Assembly (NCBI GenBank): GCA_015680685.1
Contig: MNCI01005513.1
Span: 19,193-83,192 of the forward strand
Length of the DNA: 64,000 nucleotides
From: Gnetum montanum
Taxonomy: Eukaryota; Streptophyta; Gnetopsida; Gnetales; Gnetaceae
Direction of reading: 5' to 3'
In this document: one piece after another, positions 22,430 to 34,499 of the stretch
Position numbering within the stretch: position 1 is the stretch's first letter
How the letters are laid out: each line of letters begins with the position of its first letter
Notes under the pieces: generated by a model
The model's input: the letters and a program-made list of their open reading frames with translations, nothing else
Told to the model about the DNA's origin: nothing
The model's database searches: none
Made by a program: the position numbers and the translations under genes

Positions 22430-25270
22430 CTAGGGGCGATGGCTCTGATGGACCTTCTCTACCCTCTGGCCCATGCGTTGATGGCGGCACGAATGACGGT
22501 TACCCCGCAGCAGCTGCAACTTCTAGAGGCAGCCGAAAATCCTCCAAGAGAGCCCTCATTTTTTCTTCTTTTCTTCTAGGATTGTTCACTATCTAGGCAG
22601 CTTCTCCAATGTGTGCTGGAACTGGAACCTCCCAAGGGCATGGCAGCGCCAGAAGGAGTTCTTTTAGGTTGAAAAACCAAGCTACGAACTACTTACGTTC
22701 GATGTCAAATGCTCAAATTGATGCTTGCAGCTATTGGTAGTCATTCATTCTACAGCCCAGGTCCTCTGCAACTATACGTTGTCCTTCAAAGCTTGTGCGA
22801 AGGACCTCGAGTTCCATGTTTATTGTTGCCAGCTTTTATTTTATCGCCTTGTGCGCTTGGAACTCTCCCTTGTATAGGGAATACGAGGCGGCCACTTGCT
22901 TTTCCAATTCTGACTACGGTCTCCCAACTATGAGCATAGCCAGTTTGCATATTGAAGGTTGGCCAACTCCATGTATTCTGTCATCTCCTCAATCTACACC
23001 TCCTTTAGGCGGATTTCAACTTTATTGTAGTCGTTCAACCTATCGAAGATAGATTGCCATACATCACCTCCCTCTCGGAGTTGCTGGAGTGCTTGGTTCA
23101 TCTTGGCCTTGGTGACTTGAATGTGCTTCTCATTTACCTCCTTCTGCAATCCCACTTGGTCCCTGTAATGATTTTTGACTTTTTCAAATTTTAGGGCCTC
23201 ATTCTTCCAAGAGGCAATTTTAATTGCAGAATTTTTTCGCAATGCCCAAACCTCCTCGATTGATAGATTTTGATTTTCAGCAGCCAACCTTCTATGTCAG
23301 CGTTCACCCTGGCTAGCTCCTCCTATTATTGGTGGATGAATTTTTCATGTGTTCATTCTCTGCACCAACATTGTGTAGGCGATGAACCTCTATGGTCAAC
23401 CACACGTTCTCCTAGCGAACCTCTGCCAAGTCCTTTTCTAAGTAAGATGCTCGAGTGTCTGCCGAGGACTTGTCGAAGATCATTGTCTCTTGCACATCCT
23501 CAACAACCTAAATTTTAAGTTGAAGCTGTTGAAAAGCTTCATCTCTGGTGATTTCGGGATTGAGGATGGCTGGATCAGCAAGTTGGGCTGTTAATTGGGC
23601 TACCTTAGTTGCCAAGCGCTGACAAGAGACTTGCGCAGCTTCGAGTTACCCTTCCAAAACAAGGCTCTTGCCCCTTGTCGAGAGAAGCTCCAACAAGGTT
23701 GCAGTAATATTGTCTGAAAGGTTGAAGACATCTAGAAGTAGTTGCCTGTTTCCCACCAGTCGGTCCAACAACTCTTCATGTTGAGCGGCATAAATCTGAC
23801 TATGCGAAGTTCCAACATACACCTGTACATCTTGTAGTCCATGAATGTTTGGTATAGGTGCTATCAGTGCATTGAAAGCCATAGAAATTGTGTCAGCAAC
23901 CACTTCGGCATTAGGTTTTTGTCCCTGGTGCTGCATCACCAGGACCATCGCCTCCTCACCATCTTCCAAGTGTACCGAGAAGGTAGCAGCATTCCCTGAG
24001 ATTTCAAGGAATAACTGTTGGGTTGCGGTTGATACATCTCGGATGCTTGGATCTGTTCTGGTTGGAACTTGTGCTCAGGCAGTAGAGAATATCGACCCTG
24101 CCCTTTCAAGCAAGTTAATTGATTGAGCCACTTCCTCCAAGTGGCTCATGGCAGGGTGATAGACTGAATGGTCTTCTACTCCACTTGTCCTGCCAGATTG
24201 CTCTTGTTGGCTCAAGAGCATTTTCCAAATCTCGCAGATGTATTCTACCATGGTTTGCAAGCCCAGCTGCATTTTTTATGCAGGTGGTGGAGGTGGTTGC
24301 TGCTCCTCCTCTATCTATGTGGCGATAGGAGTTTTATCTTTTATCATCTCTCGCCACGAGGAAATTGGGATGCGTCGGACTACATCATTGGAATATCATG
24401 CTATCCCTACCTGTTTGCACAACTTTTGGATTAGGTAGGGAAAGGGGAGAGCTTGTCTTCCATGTTCATTCTTAGCAAATCTTTTTTCAATCTCCAGAAA
24501 CAGTAGGTGTGGAAGACTCATCTAAAATTTCCCACTTAAGGCAGCACATGCACGAGTGGAGAAGGCTATGATTTTACTAGGTCTTACCGTTGGGTTCAGA
24601 TGGTAAGACGTGATCTTTGATTACACTCTCTCCACCGTGCTCAAGGAGCCGAATTCCTTGCACTCTACCCCATAGCACCATTTGGTCCATTGCGCCTTTA
24701 CCTCTGGATCAGACTACTTTGGAATTTCTACCACATCTACCCCAGTTTCGGGCAACCCTAGAGCCTACGCTATCTCCTCTGAAGAGTAAGAGACATAAAT
24801 GTCTTTAATTCTTACTCTAGACCCTAGTTTCCGATTTGCCCAGAAGAGATAAGTTTCTCCTAAGTACCATTCACCACTGGTTGTGATGATTGTCCACATT
24901 GGAGAGTTCTGCAGTTGGAGCCTCACATCTTCTAGCGTGTTCTCGAGGAATGGTCCAAAATTTAGCTCTTGAAGGACCATCGCTACATCTCGCGCGGTGT
25001 GATAGCATCAAGGCAGGCTTGGGTCAGGGTGACCTCAAGCCATGGTGCTATCCCAGGAGTCTCATCCCCGAGCGATTGCTCATCAGGAATCTCCTCTTCA
25101 GGAATCTAATGAACAGATTCCATGTCAGGTCTTTCACGGAAGGACTCAGTTGCATGAGAGCCCTCTGTATGCTCTGGCGGTTTTACATCTCATCCCCTTC
25201 CCGTGCATGGGTGCTTGTCCCTTGGTTGTGATGGTCCTTCATCCCTTGGGTGCCTCAGTTTAGGTGCCAT
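22430..25270 (-). pseudogene. ORF2 of element C
   Basis: Start ATG at 25270 (complement). The preceding bases TTTGATTGTAG form a splice acceptor ending at the ATG; in B this has decayed to AA. The globular core is readable at about 24430-24830 (VRIKDIYVSYSSEEIA, LPFPYLIQKL). A Gln/Pro linker and MSHLEEVAQSINLLERAG follow (about 24090-24150). A further open stretch at 23646-23969 is followed by the coiled coil at 22994-23287 (MAAENQNLSIEEVWALRKNS). The protein would be about 900 residues with no membrane segment. A small frame change near 24990 and several stops break it. Confidence 0.75.
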
Positions 25271-25479
25271 CTACAATCAAACATAACCGCCCATTAAACT
25301 GTTCATAAGTAGCTTAAGATGGTTCGTATATACTTTCTCAATTTGACCAAGTTATGTTATTGGCACAGGCTCATCGTTAAGTCTTCTGGAGCATTAATTT
25401 ATGGGTTAGGACCAATGTTTTCGTAATTAAAAAACTAAATAATTAATTAATTAATTACACAAAGGCACCCCCCCCCCCC

Positions 25480-25490
25480 CCCCCATGACT
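25480..25490 (-). other. Internal polypurine-tract-like motif (C)
   Basis: AGTCATGGGGG on the minus strand, here extended to 17 G. It is 3.3 kb upstream of the true PPT at 22169-22179. Confidence 0.55.
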
Positions 25491-25645
25491 GAGAGCATAC
25501 CTTCGGGTGCTGAAAAGGGCAAGGATCGATTGATGTGGACACACGATGAAATGTAGGTACGTTGGGAAGGGTTAGGCAGAAAAAATGGCAAAAAATCCCC
25601 TCAATTTGAACTCCAAATGATGAAAATGTCAAAGCATAGTGGGTG

Positions 25646-25750
25646 TATATATAGGGGTTGGATGCTACGTTGACGGGGCCATGTATACGCGGTCGTGTAT
25701 ATGCAGGGACTGCGTATACGAGGCCCCGTATACTTAGTCTTGTACACCCG
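25646..25750 (-). promoter_or_regulatory. Promoter-like palindrome block and TATA box upstream of ORF2 (C)
   Basis: GTATACGAGGCCCCGTATAC (25714-25733) is a near-perfect palindrome. Further GTATACG units lie at about 25684 and 25706, and the TATA box is at 25646-25653 on the ORF2-proximal side. The C LTR has the perfect 18-bp palindrome GGCCGCGTATACGCGGCC (34449-34466), built from the same GTATAC and GGCC parts. Confidence 0.6.
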
Positions 25751-26511
25751 TTGACTAGCATTGACCAACCCATAAAAACACCCGAAACAATGAATTTGAA
25801 AAGCCAAATTGGAGCGGTTGAAGCACATGAAAGGCCCGGTCATGGCTAAGGACATGATGAAGGAAATGGAGAATGAAAAAGAGACAAAATCGGAGAATGG
25901 GACTCAAAAAGAACTCTACGAAGATGAAATCGAACGATGGGACATTGAAACCAATCACAAGAAATCCAAAGGATGAGAGACTTAATAAGAAAAACCAGGA
26001 ATATGTAGGTGGGTCCTTCTCATAGCAGGCAATAGCCTTTGTAGCCCCTGTATACCCTCAACACCAGGGTCCGTGGGCTCGGGTGCCAAGAAATGGTGTT
26101 GGCTAGTGAAGACTCCAAACCAAGAGAGCCCACCAAGGCATGAGAAGCCTACAAAAACCACAATGAACACAAAAAACATAAAAAGGGCAGTGAGGTGAGT
26201 ACGAAGAGAAGTGGGAATAGAGGGAGAGGAGGAAATGAAAATTCCAACTTTCGGTCACATGAAACCCCATGTGCGATTGTGGGTAAGTGACCTGGTAGAA
26301 CCTTTCCTAAGGTCAAACCCAAAACCATCCGCAGTCAGTGACATCACAATAATAGAAAAAGTCCCAGCCATCCCCCAAGGAAGCAAGAACAACCCCACAA
26401 AGAACCACCACTCCAGTAAACGTGAGAAGAAGGAAGTGAAATGGGACAAAGTTAGAGGAGACCAGGGAAGTCCCATAACTTTGTGTGGGGCCCATGAGAG
26501 GCGATCTAAGG

Positions 26512-26628
26512 GGTGTGCTTTGAATTCCCACAGTGATTCGTTTTGCTTTTCTTTTATTCGGGGGAACCACACCATGCGAAGACCCATGCGATTTTGCATG
26601 CATGCAACCAAGGGGTGTGCTTTGAATC

Positions 26629-26661
<33 letters not shown>

Positions 26662-26695
26662 GCTCCTTTTTTGAGTTTTTGCTGAGGACCACACC
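26512..26695 (-). repeat. Two hairpin modules of element C
   Basis: 26614-26695: arms GTCCTCA and TGAGGAT around a loop that contains (ATT)10 at 26632-26661. 26512-26573: arms GGTTCCC and GGGAATT around an A/G-rich loop. Both are closed by GGTGTG and CACACC with the TCAAAG bulge, as in B. Confidence 0.7.
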
Positions 26696-27290
26696 ATGCA
26701 AGGTTGAACTGCCTAGAAACTTCCGTGGAGAGAGACACTTGGAGTGGTAGGAAATATGTAAGGGCACACCAGCAACCTAGGGAATAGAATAGAACGACGA
26801 ATAAAGAATTCCCCTTGAAGTCACACCTGATTCAAACCATTGGTTCATCCCTAAGTCTAGGAACTACATAAGTCACATAGTAATTAAAATGGTTTTAAGT
26901 GAAGGGGTTGCATGCTCACAACAGAAGGAAAACCATGGAATGGTGAATGGGCGAATGATGTGGACTCACTGCTGAGTTTATGAAGGAAAACAAACGTAAA
27001 ATCCAAGGACAACCATGCAATGGTAAGAGCTAGATAACGTGGAAGACTATACAATACCCATTGTAATGAAAACTGACCGTGCCAGACGCTTGAAGACAAT
27101 ACGACAACATCTTAGCAATTACGCGAAAATGGAATAGGCACAAAGAAACAAAAAATAATTAAAGAAAAGGAAAATATGTACAAATAATGTGCAAATGTAT
27201 GAACGATGGTGAAAAAAAAGTGTAAAAAAATTTGTAAAACAAAAAATTACAAAATGGTGAGGGGGTGTAGTGAAATGGATCAGCAGGGAT

Positions 27291-28690
27291 GAAGGTCTCT
27301 CCCACAACTAGGTGGAAAGGAGGAGACATGAAAAATGGAACGTGGTCTACTGGGTGATAGCAAGGTGATGGCACTAGTTGCATGGAGTTCACAGAAAGGT
27401 TTTAGTTGTTGGCAGTTGATTAACTGTGTTCTGGTGGGGTCCCTAGGTTTGTGGATAAGCAAGGCCCCAGATGAAAAGGTTTCGGAGATAGTATAAGGTC
27501 CCTCCCATAGTGTTTGAAACTTGGTCGGTCGGGATACATGTGAGGGGTTCCAATACAACACCTTTTCTCCACATCCAAATGTGACCTTCTGAATCCTAAG
27601 ATCATGTCATTTCTTATTATAGGCCTTGTGGATTTCATTTGAGAACAGGGCCACTAATCGGTTCTCATCTAGCACACTTAAATTGATTAGTCGTTCACGT
27701 TGTGCTAGCAGTAGGTCAAGGACGAGGTCACTGGCGGTGGATAGTGTCTAGAGTTCTACTTGGATTGGAAGCATTGGCAACTTTCTGTACACTAACTCAT
27801 AGGGAGAGTACCCTATAGGAAGTTTCCAAGTGGAGCGATAGGCCCATAGGGCATCGTTGAGCTTGGTACTCCAATCCCTCCTGTATTTGCTAATGGTTCA
27901 GGTAAGGATCTTGGTGATCTCCCTATTGGTGACTTCGGCTTGCCCGTTGGCTTAGGGGTGATAGGGTGTTGTGAATTTATGCGTTACCCCTAAGCATTGC
28001 ACGAGTTTCTGAAAAGTGATACCCGTGAAGTGAGTCCCATTGTCAGAAATGAGTGCATGTAGCACTCCAAACCTGGTAACGATTTGTTGTTGGACAAATC
28101 GTGTGACGGTGTTGGAAGAACAGTCGAAGATGACTGCCACTTCTACCCACTTTTTACAGTAGTCTATAGCAATGATGATGTATGCCTTTCCATTTGACAA
28201 GGGGGTGATGGGCTCCATGAAGTCGATACTCCAGATGTTGAAGGCCTCCAGTGGCTGGATCCACTATTGAGGTCCCTCCAACTATGTTGTCATCCCACCA
28301 TCCCTCTAGCATCGTTCGTAGGAGCAGGTGAACCAGTGTGCATCCCTGAAAAGAGTAGGCCAGTAATACCCTGCAAGCAGGATTTTAATGGTCGTTCGGC
28401 ATCCAGCATAGTGGCCCTCACAAGGGCCCTCATGAACATCTTGGAGGACACACAGTGTATCTTCATCAGGGACACACCATCAAACCAAGCCATCTACACA
28501 CACCTTGTAAAGGTGGCCGTTGATTTCCATGAAACACTTGGCCTTATGGAGAAACTGTTATTTCTGCCGATGGTTCCACTCCTTAGGCAGCTCCTGAGTT
28601 GTGAGGTAGGTGAGGATGCGGTTGAACCAAGGGGATTCCTTGGGTGCTTGAGGATCGACTGCACCTGCAAAGAGGAGTTCATCTAGAAAT
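27291..28690 (-). pseudogene. Integrase remnant of element C
   Basis: The zinc-binding N-terminal part is at about 28290-28500. The catalytic core is open at 27952-28218: the start IDFMEPITPLSNGKAYI keeps the first Asp, and LISDNGTHFTG keeps the second. NGQAEVTNREI, with the third acidic residue, follows at about 27920 after a TAG. The C-terminal block (VLYWNPSHVSRPTKFQTLWEG) is open at 27280-27561. It is the best-preserved integrase in the window but still has about six stops. Confidence 0.87.
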
Positions 28691-28698
28691 TGGTCAAA

Positions 28699-29160
28699 CT
28701 AGTTAGATAAGGGCTCCTCCTCTTCTGCTTCATCCCATCGTACCCAAGACAAGTGGTCGGCAATCACATTCTTGGTTCCCTTTCGATCTACCATGGTAAG
28801 ATCAAACTCCTGAAGAATCACCAGCCACTGGATTATGCGGGGGCTCACCGTTGGTTTGTTCATCAGGAATCGAATAGCATTGTGGTCTGTATGCACAAAC
28901 ACCTCACATCCGAGCACATAGTGCCAAAATTTATCTAGGACGAACACCACCACCATCAATTCCTTCTCGGTGGTGGTGTAGTTCAGCTGAGCACCCACAA
29001 TGCTATGGCTTTCATAGTGGATATAATATGGACATTTATGATCGTCACACTGTGTAAGCACAGCTTCCAAGGCATAGTTGGAGGCATTCGTCATAATGTG
29101 AAAGGGTCTGGACCAATCAGGTGCCTGTAGAATCGAAGCTTTTATGAGTTTCTGTTTCAG
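28699..29160 (-). pseudogene. RNase H domain of element C
   Basis: Lies within a 240-codon open frame (28699-29421), the longest retroelement ORF here. The first catalytic position is Asn (MTNASNYALEAVLTQ) as in B. TTEKELMVVVFVLDKF keeps the Glu, and HTDHNAIRFLMNKP keeps the later Asp. It ends at DRKGTKNVIADHLSWV. Confidence 0.88.
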
Positions 29161-30354
29161 TGCTTGGAATGCCGACTCGCATTCCTTGGTCCAGATGAAT
29201 GGAACATCCTTCTTTGTAAGTTCTACCAACGGCCTGGCGATCTTCAAGAAGCACTCAATGAAACACCGGTAGTAACTAGTGTGTCCAAGGAATAACCGAA
29301 CATCTTTGACGGTACTTGGTTGGCGGGTGATTCCTTGGATGACCCTGATCTTTTTAGGGTCTACGCTGATCCCTGTTTGTGAGATGTGATGCCCCAGCAC
29401 AATGCCCTCTTGGACCATCAAATGACTCTTCTACCAATTGAGCCATAGATTGGTGTCTACACACCTTTTTAGAACTTTCTCCAGACGGTCCAAGGCTTGC
29501 TCAAACATGGCCTCATAGGTGGAGAAGTCATCCATGAAGACTTCTACACCATTGCCAATTTGTTGCTGGAAGATGCTTAAGATAAGGTGTTGGAACGTCG
29601 TAGGCACATTGCACAGGCCAAAGGGCATCTTCTTATATGTAAAAGTCCTCCATGGACTTGTGAACGTTGTTTTGGCCTGGTCCTCTGGTGCTATTTGGAT
29701 TTGGTTATAACCACTATAACCATCTAGAAAGCTGTAGTAATGGTGTCTTGCGATGGTGTCCAACACCTGGTCCACAAATGAGAGCGGGAAGTGGTCCTTG
29801 AAGATCGTCATATTGAGCAACCGAAAATCAATACAAACCCTCCACTTGCCATCTTTCTTGGGCACAATAATGAGTGGGATAATCCATTCTCTATCAGTGA
29901 CTAAATAGATGAATCCCACCTTTAGCAATTACTCAATTTCATCTTTTACGATCTACTTCATTTTGGGATTCAACCGACTTTGTGGCTATCGTCGTGGCTT
30001 CATGGAAGGGTCAAGATAGATCCGGTGCTGGCAGACCCTAGGATCAACTCCAGTCAACTCAGGATATGACCATGCGAACGCAGCAACCCATTTGTTTACC
30101 ATCTCCAGCAATCTCTTTTTCTATTCATGAGCAAGGATGGCATTGATAATTACCAGCTTGCCATTTTGCAAGAATGCATATTCCAAGTGAGTCAGTAAAG
30201 GCTTTAGCTCTAGGGGCTCTTGTTTGAAGCTCTCAGGGATTTGTAGCATCCCCCAGTCATCTTGGTCATCAACAGTGGAGACCTGTTGATGAATCTCATC
30301 CATCCAGTCCATGCTTTCAACATAGGCTTGCACTAGCCCCTCAGACAGTTCCAT
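29161..30354 (-). pseudogene. Reverse transcriptase of element C
   Basis: The pre-RT linker is open at 30121-30354 (ESFKQEPLELKPLLTHLEYA). The palm is open at 29431-29928: GKWRVCIDFRLLNMTIFKDH, YSGYNQIQIAPEDQAKTTF, MPFGLCNVPTTFQHLI, and the catalytic EVFMDDFSTYE. A TAG (from a Lys or Trp codon) separates it from the thumb/connection region in the next open frame (LGHHISQTGISVDPKKIRVI, FLGHTSYYR). All catalytic Asp residues are present, but the frame is not continuous from protease to RT. Confidence 0.9.
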
Positions 30355-31110
30355 GCATAATGTGCTGCTAGTAGGATCAGCTGTCAGCCACTGGGTGCCC
30401 TCTTAGTTAGTGGCTACTGTGTACAGGCACTATTGAATAGGTGATTGCTTGGTACACCAACTGCATGCTTGAATAGATATCCGCTTAGCGGACCATAATT
30501 GCTGCACACAGTTGCACCCTGAGTCACTGTATGTGATGCATGGAACACGCTTCTTCTCGATCTTCCTAAAAGGATTTTCCTTTGCAATTTCTAGGGACAG
30601 ATCTCGGAGTCCTGGTTGTGTGTCCACCGTGCTTAGCCAGGCTCTTCCCATGATGATTCAAAAGTTCCCCTTACAGTTCTCTACATGAATGACCAGGAAG
30701 TCAGCAGGATAGGACCACCCACAAACAATGGTCACGATGTCCTCCACCAAACCCAAGGAAACGGTGATGGACTGGTCTGCTAACTCGAGCTGTATGTTGC
30801 TCTTCTTTAGCAAGGGCAAGTTCTAGTTCTTCTACATATCGTGAGAGATCAAATTGACTGCTAACCTTGAGTCCAGAAGAGCTTTGCACGGCTCGTTCCC
30901 AGCCACTTGAAGATTGATGAGGGGGCTTCCTGGATCTGTCAATTTCTGGGTAAGATGACCTGCATTGATCCAGTTGGTAATAGCATGTGTGAGCATGACC
31001 GTCTGGACATTGGAGTGTGGATGGGTGGAGGGCTGCTCAAGCGGTATGATGGTGGAGGCATTGGTAGGTTCAGAGGCATTGGCCACACGCGTAGGTGAGG
31101 GTGTGTTCAA
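30355..31110 (-). pseudogene. Aspartic protease remnant of element C
   Basis: The linker and N-terminal part are open at 30832-31110; the active-site block reads CKALLDSRLAVNLIS, where D-S-G has become DSR. The C-terminal block GRAWLSTVDTQPGLRDLSLE is open at 30430-30651. Stops fall after HDM and after NCKGNF. Confidence 0.87.
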
Positions 31111-33473
31111 ATTATTAGGCCAGAAGAAAGGACATTTTCATGGCTTGGATTCTAGTCCACTTGGCCGAGGTGCCAGTTGTAAGTTAACAGCCCTTGTAGC
31201 ATTTCGTTGTTGTGGCTGTGGCGGGATTTCTCCCTGCATTGATGGAGCAAGTGGCAACTAAGTAGGATGTTGTGGAGGAGTGGCAGAAGAAGGTGATGGA
31301 GGATAGAAGAGATGTGGGTTTGTCCCCTGGGTGATGGAGATGGATGTTGAAAATATTCAAGGGGTGGTAATGACTAGGAAAGGCCGCATGACTGGAAGAG
31401 TCTCTTGGAGAGACCGGTTGCAGAACATAGTACCCATAAGGATCTGGCTGTTTGTAAGGGTACTGCTGCCTTGGAGGTGGCATCCCCCACACTTGTGGTT
31501 GTTGCCACTATTGGAAGTATTTATATGGTTGCGGGGGCATCCCACTTGGATAATATCCTTACTGCTGCTGGTGGAATCACTTGGAATTGCCTTGTGGATA
31601 AGGCAACCTTCGGGGTGCTTGCCATTGCACCAAACAAGGGTTCAAGGCGTACACCCCAAACTCTTGAAGATGTGACACCACAGGACAACATCCCTTAGGA
31701 TGTTTATATTAGCATATGCCACATTCATCATCCTCCTTGGTGGCAGAGTTTGCAACCTGCTCTGCTATAGTAACTTTTCCCTTACCCTTATGTTGGGCAC
31801 GTTTAGCTCCCTTCTTCCTGCGCCAATCATGGTCGTTACCCTATTCTCTGGACTCTTCTACAATTTTCAATACACTTTGGAACCTTTCATCCAAAGAGTC
31901 CCACATCTTATCCACCTTTGCTGATATTTCAGATGTAAACTTTTGTAACGGCAAAGTCTTTCAATTCACCGCTGCTTCCAGTGGTGATTCATCCTCCTCA
32001 TCACAAAATTGGATCTCCCTTTTCCTGAGGGAAGGGTCCCGATTGAATTCTTCTGCACTCTCCTTTTTCCTAAGTTCTCCTTCCTCCTTGGCCATCTAAT
32101 CAATGAGGCGTTGCAACTAATGGGCCCTTAGCTCCAACAATCATCCCTTGGTGTACACGCCAAAGGTCTTTCGCATTTCAAAATGAAGCCCATCAATGAT
32201 GTGGCGAAGTTGTGCCCGCTGAGAGTAACCATGACCAGGGCACCAATGCAACAATGAGTAGTACCTGCTCATGGTGGCATCCAAGGGTTCATGATCCCCT
32301 TGTTTCCAACCTGAGATTTGCCACTCTAGAGTACGTTTGATATTTTTCATTGAAAATTTCAAGCATCGTACTCCATCTTCTGATTGATTCCAGCTCCAAG
32401 GACTGGTACCAACTTTTAGCTTCTTTGATGAGTGTGCGAGGGAACAGCTTCAGCCATTGCCAATCATTGTCAATGTTTTGTAGGGTGCAAGCGTCATGGA
32501 ACACCTGCAGATGGGTTTGCGGATCATAATTATATCCCCCTTCAAATCTAGGGATGTTGTTCATATCAACGCGCTTGATCTGGCTATCCTTTATGTGCCT
32601 ATTGGGAATTTGAACTACCTCTGTGATCTGGAGCATGCTCTGAGTAGCTAACAACGGCTCATCTGAATCATAGTCCTTCTAGGGACCATGATGTCTATGA
32701 TGATTCCGGCTACCCCTCTTTTCATGCCGGTGAGCGTCGCATGATTAGTCACACGCTTCCTCACGTTGCGCCTTCCGAACCTGTTTACCATCATCCTTGC
32801 ACTCCAGTCTTCCCCTGTTACACTCAGAGCCTGAGCTGGATGTAGGCACAGGAGAGGGAGAGGATGGAGAAGAAGGAGAGCCATCACCACCGCTCTAGTG
32901 TCGATCTTCCCATCTACCTTGACGATGGCTGCGATCATCCTGCCCAGCCTTGCTACGTGACCCTCCATTCCCTTGAGGATTGTGGTCACTTAGAGGTTTG
33001 TTCTGAATGATTGACTGGAGGATCTGCTGCCCCAGGGAAAGTTCGGTCGAATGGGTATCATGAAATATGGGATCCCCATCGTCTTGGAGCCCTTGCGAGA
33101 ATAAGGGGTTACTGAATTATTTCCCCTTCTTCTATTCATATCTCTCCGCCTGCTACTGGTCTCTTGCCCATTGAGCCTCTGTGGGATGATAGTCTTGGTA
33201 GTCATGGTCCTCCATGACATACTCCGCCACTTGATCCTGGATGCCCAATCTACCCAGATTATGATATAGCATTACAAGAGCTAATCGGTCAGGTGGTAGC
33301 ACGATGCTACCCTCCATGTCCCACCATCACAAATGCTCATCCTGATGTAGGATGAATGTGAAATTAGGGACATATTCATCGGGATGTTTGTACATCACCC
33401 GACATTCTTGTGGCACCGGTGGTTCGAATACCTCTCTCATGTGAGAAGACATGTTGAACGTTAGATGCTCCAT
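31111..33473 (-). pseudogene. gag remnant of element C
   Basis: Start ATG at 33473 (complement), about 130 bp from the PBS. The N-terminal part reads on the minus strand through 33230 without a stop. A charged, Ser-rich linker is at 32700-33200. The gag helical domain is open at 32289-32654 (FEGGYNYDPQTHLQVFHDAC, WSTMLEIFNEKYQTYSR) and continues at 32141-32362 in another frame. The zinc knuckle at about 31695-31735 reads C-G-I-C-stop-Y-K-H-P-K-G-C, with the same TAA as in A. A Pro/Gln/Tyr-rich tail follows. Confidence 0.85.
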
Positions 33474-33600
33474 GTAATCTATGTACCTTAATATTTACTT
33501 TTAATCCACCTAGCGTGTGTAAATGTTTCTATCCTGGGTCCGTTCCAACGACTTGAATGATAATTTCACTAAGGTTAGATGACACATGTAAGACTAACAG

Positions 33601-33618
33601 TCCCCAACTATGGCGCCA
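33601..33618 (-). other. Primer binding site of element C (tRNA-Asp type)
   Basis: On the minus strand TGGCGCCATAGTTGGGGA, one base from the LTR end. It shares TGGCGCC and GGGGA with the tRNA-Asp-type PBS of Athila/Tat elements. Confidence 0.9.
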
Positions 33619-33619
33619 A

Positions 33620-34499
33620 TGATGAGCGGCTAGGTACCCCTACGCCCAACCATACGAATCACAAGCGTTCACACGCAACTCGGTCGAAATCCACAGACTG
33701 TAAGCACTTAACATACACTAGACTTTAACCGGTGAAACCTTGGGTTAGAACGGTTGTTGTCATCCTAATCTCACTTGTGAGGTTCTGTTTACAATGGTTA
33801 AGTGAAACTAAGGCTAATGATTTTTATAGTTTTTAATTATCTTTTTGGGTGGCTAATTATCTTGGAAAATAAGGCTAGAATATTAACTAATCTAAGATTA
33901 TCTTAATCTAAGTCTTAACTATTCCTAACATAAGTCCCATCTTCCGAGTACGTCCTGAGCATCTCCTAACACTTCTGGGTTACCAGACATTAAGCGTCAC
34001 TGGGTTTACCAAGTGTTTGAGTTATGTTCGAGATGGTCGTACTTATGGCTTTTAAGAACTACGAATGAACAATAGTGATCGAAATCATAATAAGAAAAAC
34101 TGAAGTAACTAATAAAGCATAAACATATTAAACTATTGAATGCATAAAATAGCTAAGTCCAAATGCTGCAAGGAATGTTTGAATAGTTCGTCTTTATTGC
34201 CATCACGCCAATGGGCTCAGATACATCAACGCTCGAATAAAGAGCTTATCACTTTTCTTACACCTGTTGTGGGCACTTGGAAAATATTTTATCTCCTGCG
34301 AGAACAAATTGCAAGAGCTTTGCTACAACTACTCACAAGGTGCCTAAATGAGGTGGAAGACCCTCTTATTTATAGGCCGGGATAGGCAGCTGCGTAAACG
34401 GGGCCACGTTGAAGCAGGGAGGCTATGTCGACGGGCCCACATCGACGCGGCCGCGTATACGCGGCCCAATCGACGCATTGACTAAATGACACTTCATCA
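33620..34499 (-). mobile_element. 5' LTR of element C
   Basis: An 880-bp LTR. On the minus strand it starts TGATGAAGTGTCA at 34499 and ends CTCATCA at 33620. U3 contains the perfect palindrome GGCCGCGTATACGCGGCC (34449-34466). The TATA-like CCTATAAATAAG is at about 34364-34375. Confidence 0.92.

Larger units (their letters stand above)
25271..27290 (-). other. Non-coding spacer of element C between integrase and ORF2
   Basis: Counterpart of 13407-15500 in B, with the same order of parts: hairpin modules, palindrome block with TATA, possible 5' splice site (GAAGGTATGC, about 25495-25504), PPT-like motif with a 17-base C run on the + strand (25468-25484), and TTAATTAA repeats. No gene seen. 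Confidence 0.7.
21998..34499 (-). mobile_element. Element C: Athila-like retrotransposon, same family as B, inserted in A's 5' LTR
   Basis: Minus-strand order: 5' LTR 33620-34499, PBS 33601-33618, gag, protease, RT, RNase H, integrase, hairpin/promoter spacer, ORF2, PPT 22169-22179, and a 3' LTR fragment 21998-22166. On the right it abuts A's LTR (ACAAG at 34500-34504). On the left its 3' LTR is cut after about 169 bp and joins A's gag directly, so its second target duplication is gone. Its coding frames are the best preserved here, though still interrupted. Confidence 0.9.

Noticed and set aside
26211-26750. 179-codon + strand ORF
   Set aside because: It runs antisense through the hairpin modules and an (ATT)10 microsatellite of C and has no conserved counterpart in B.
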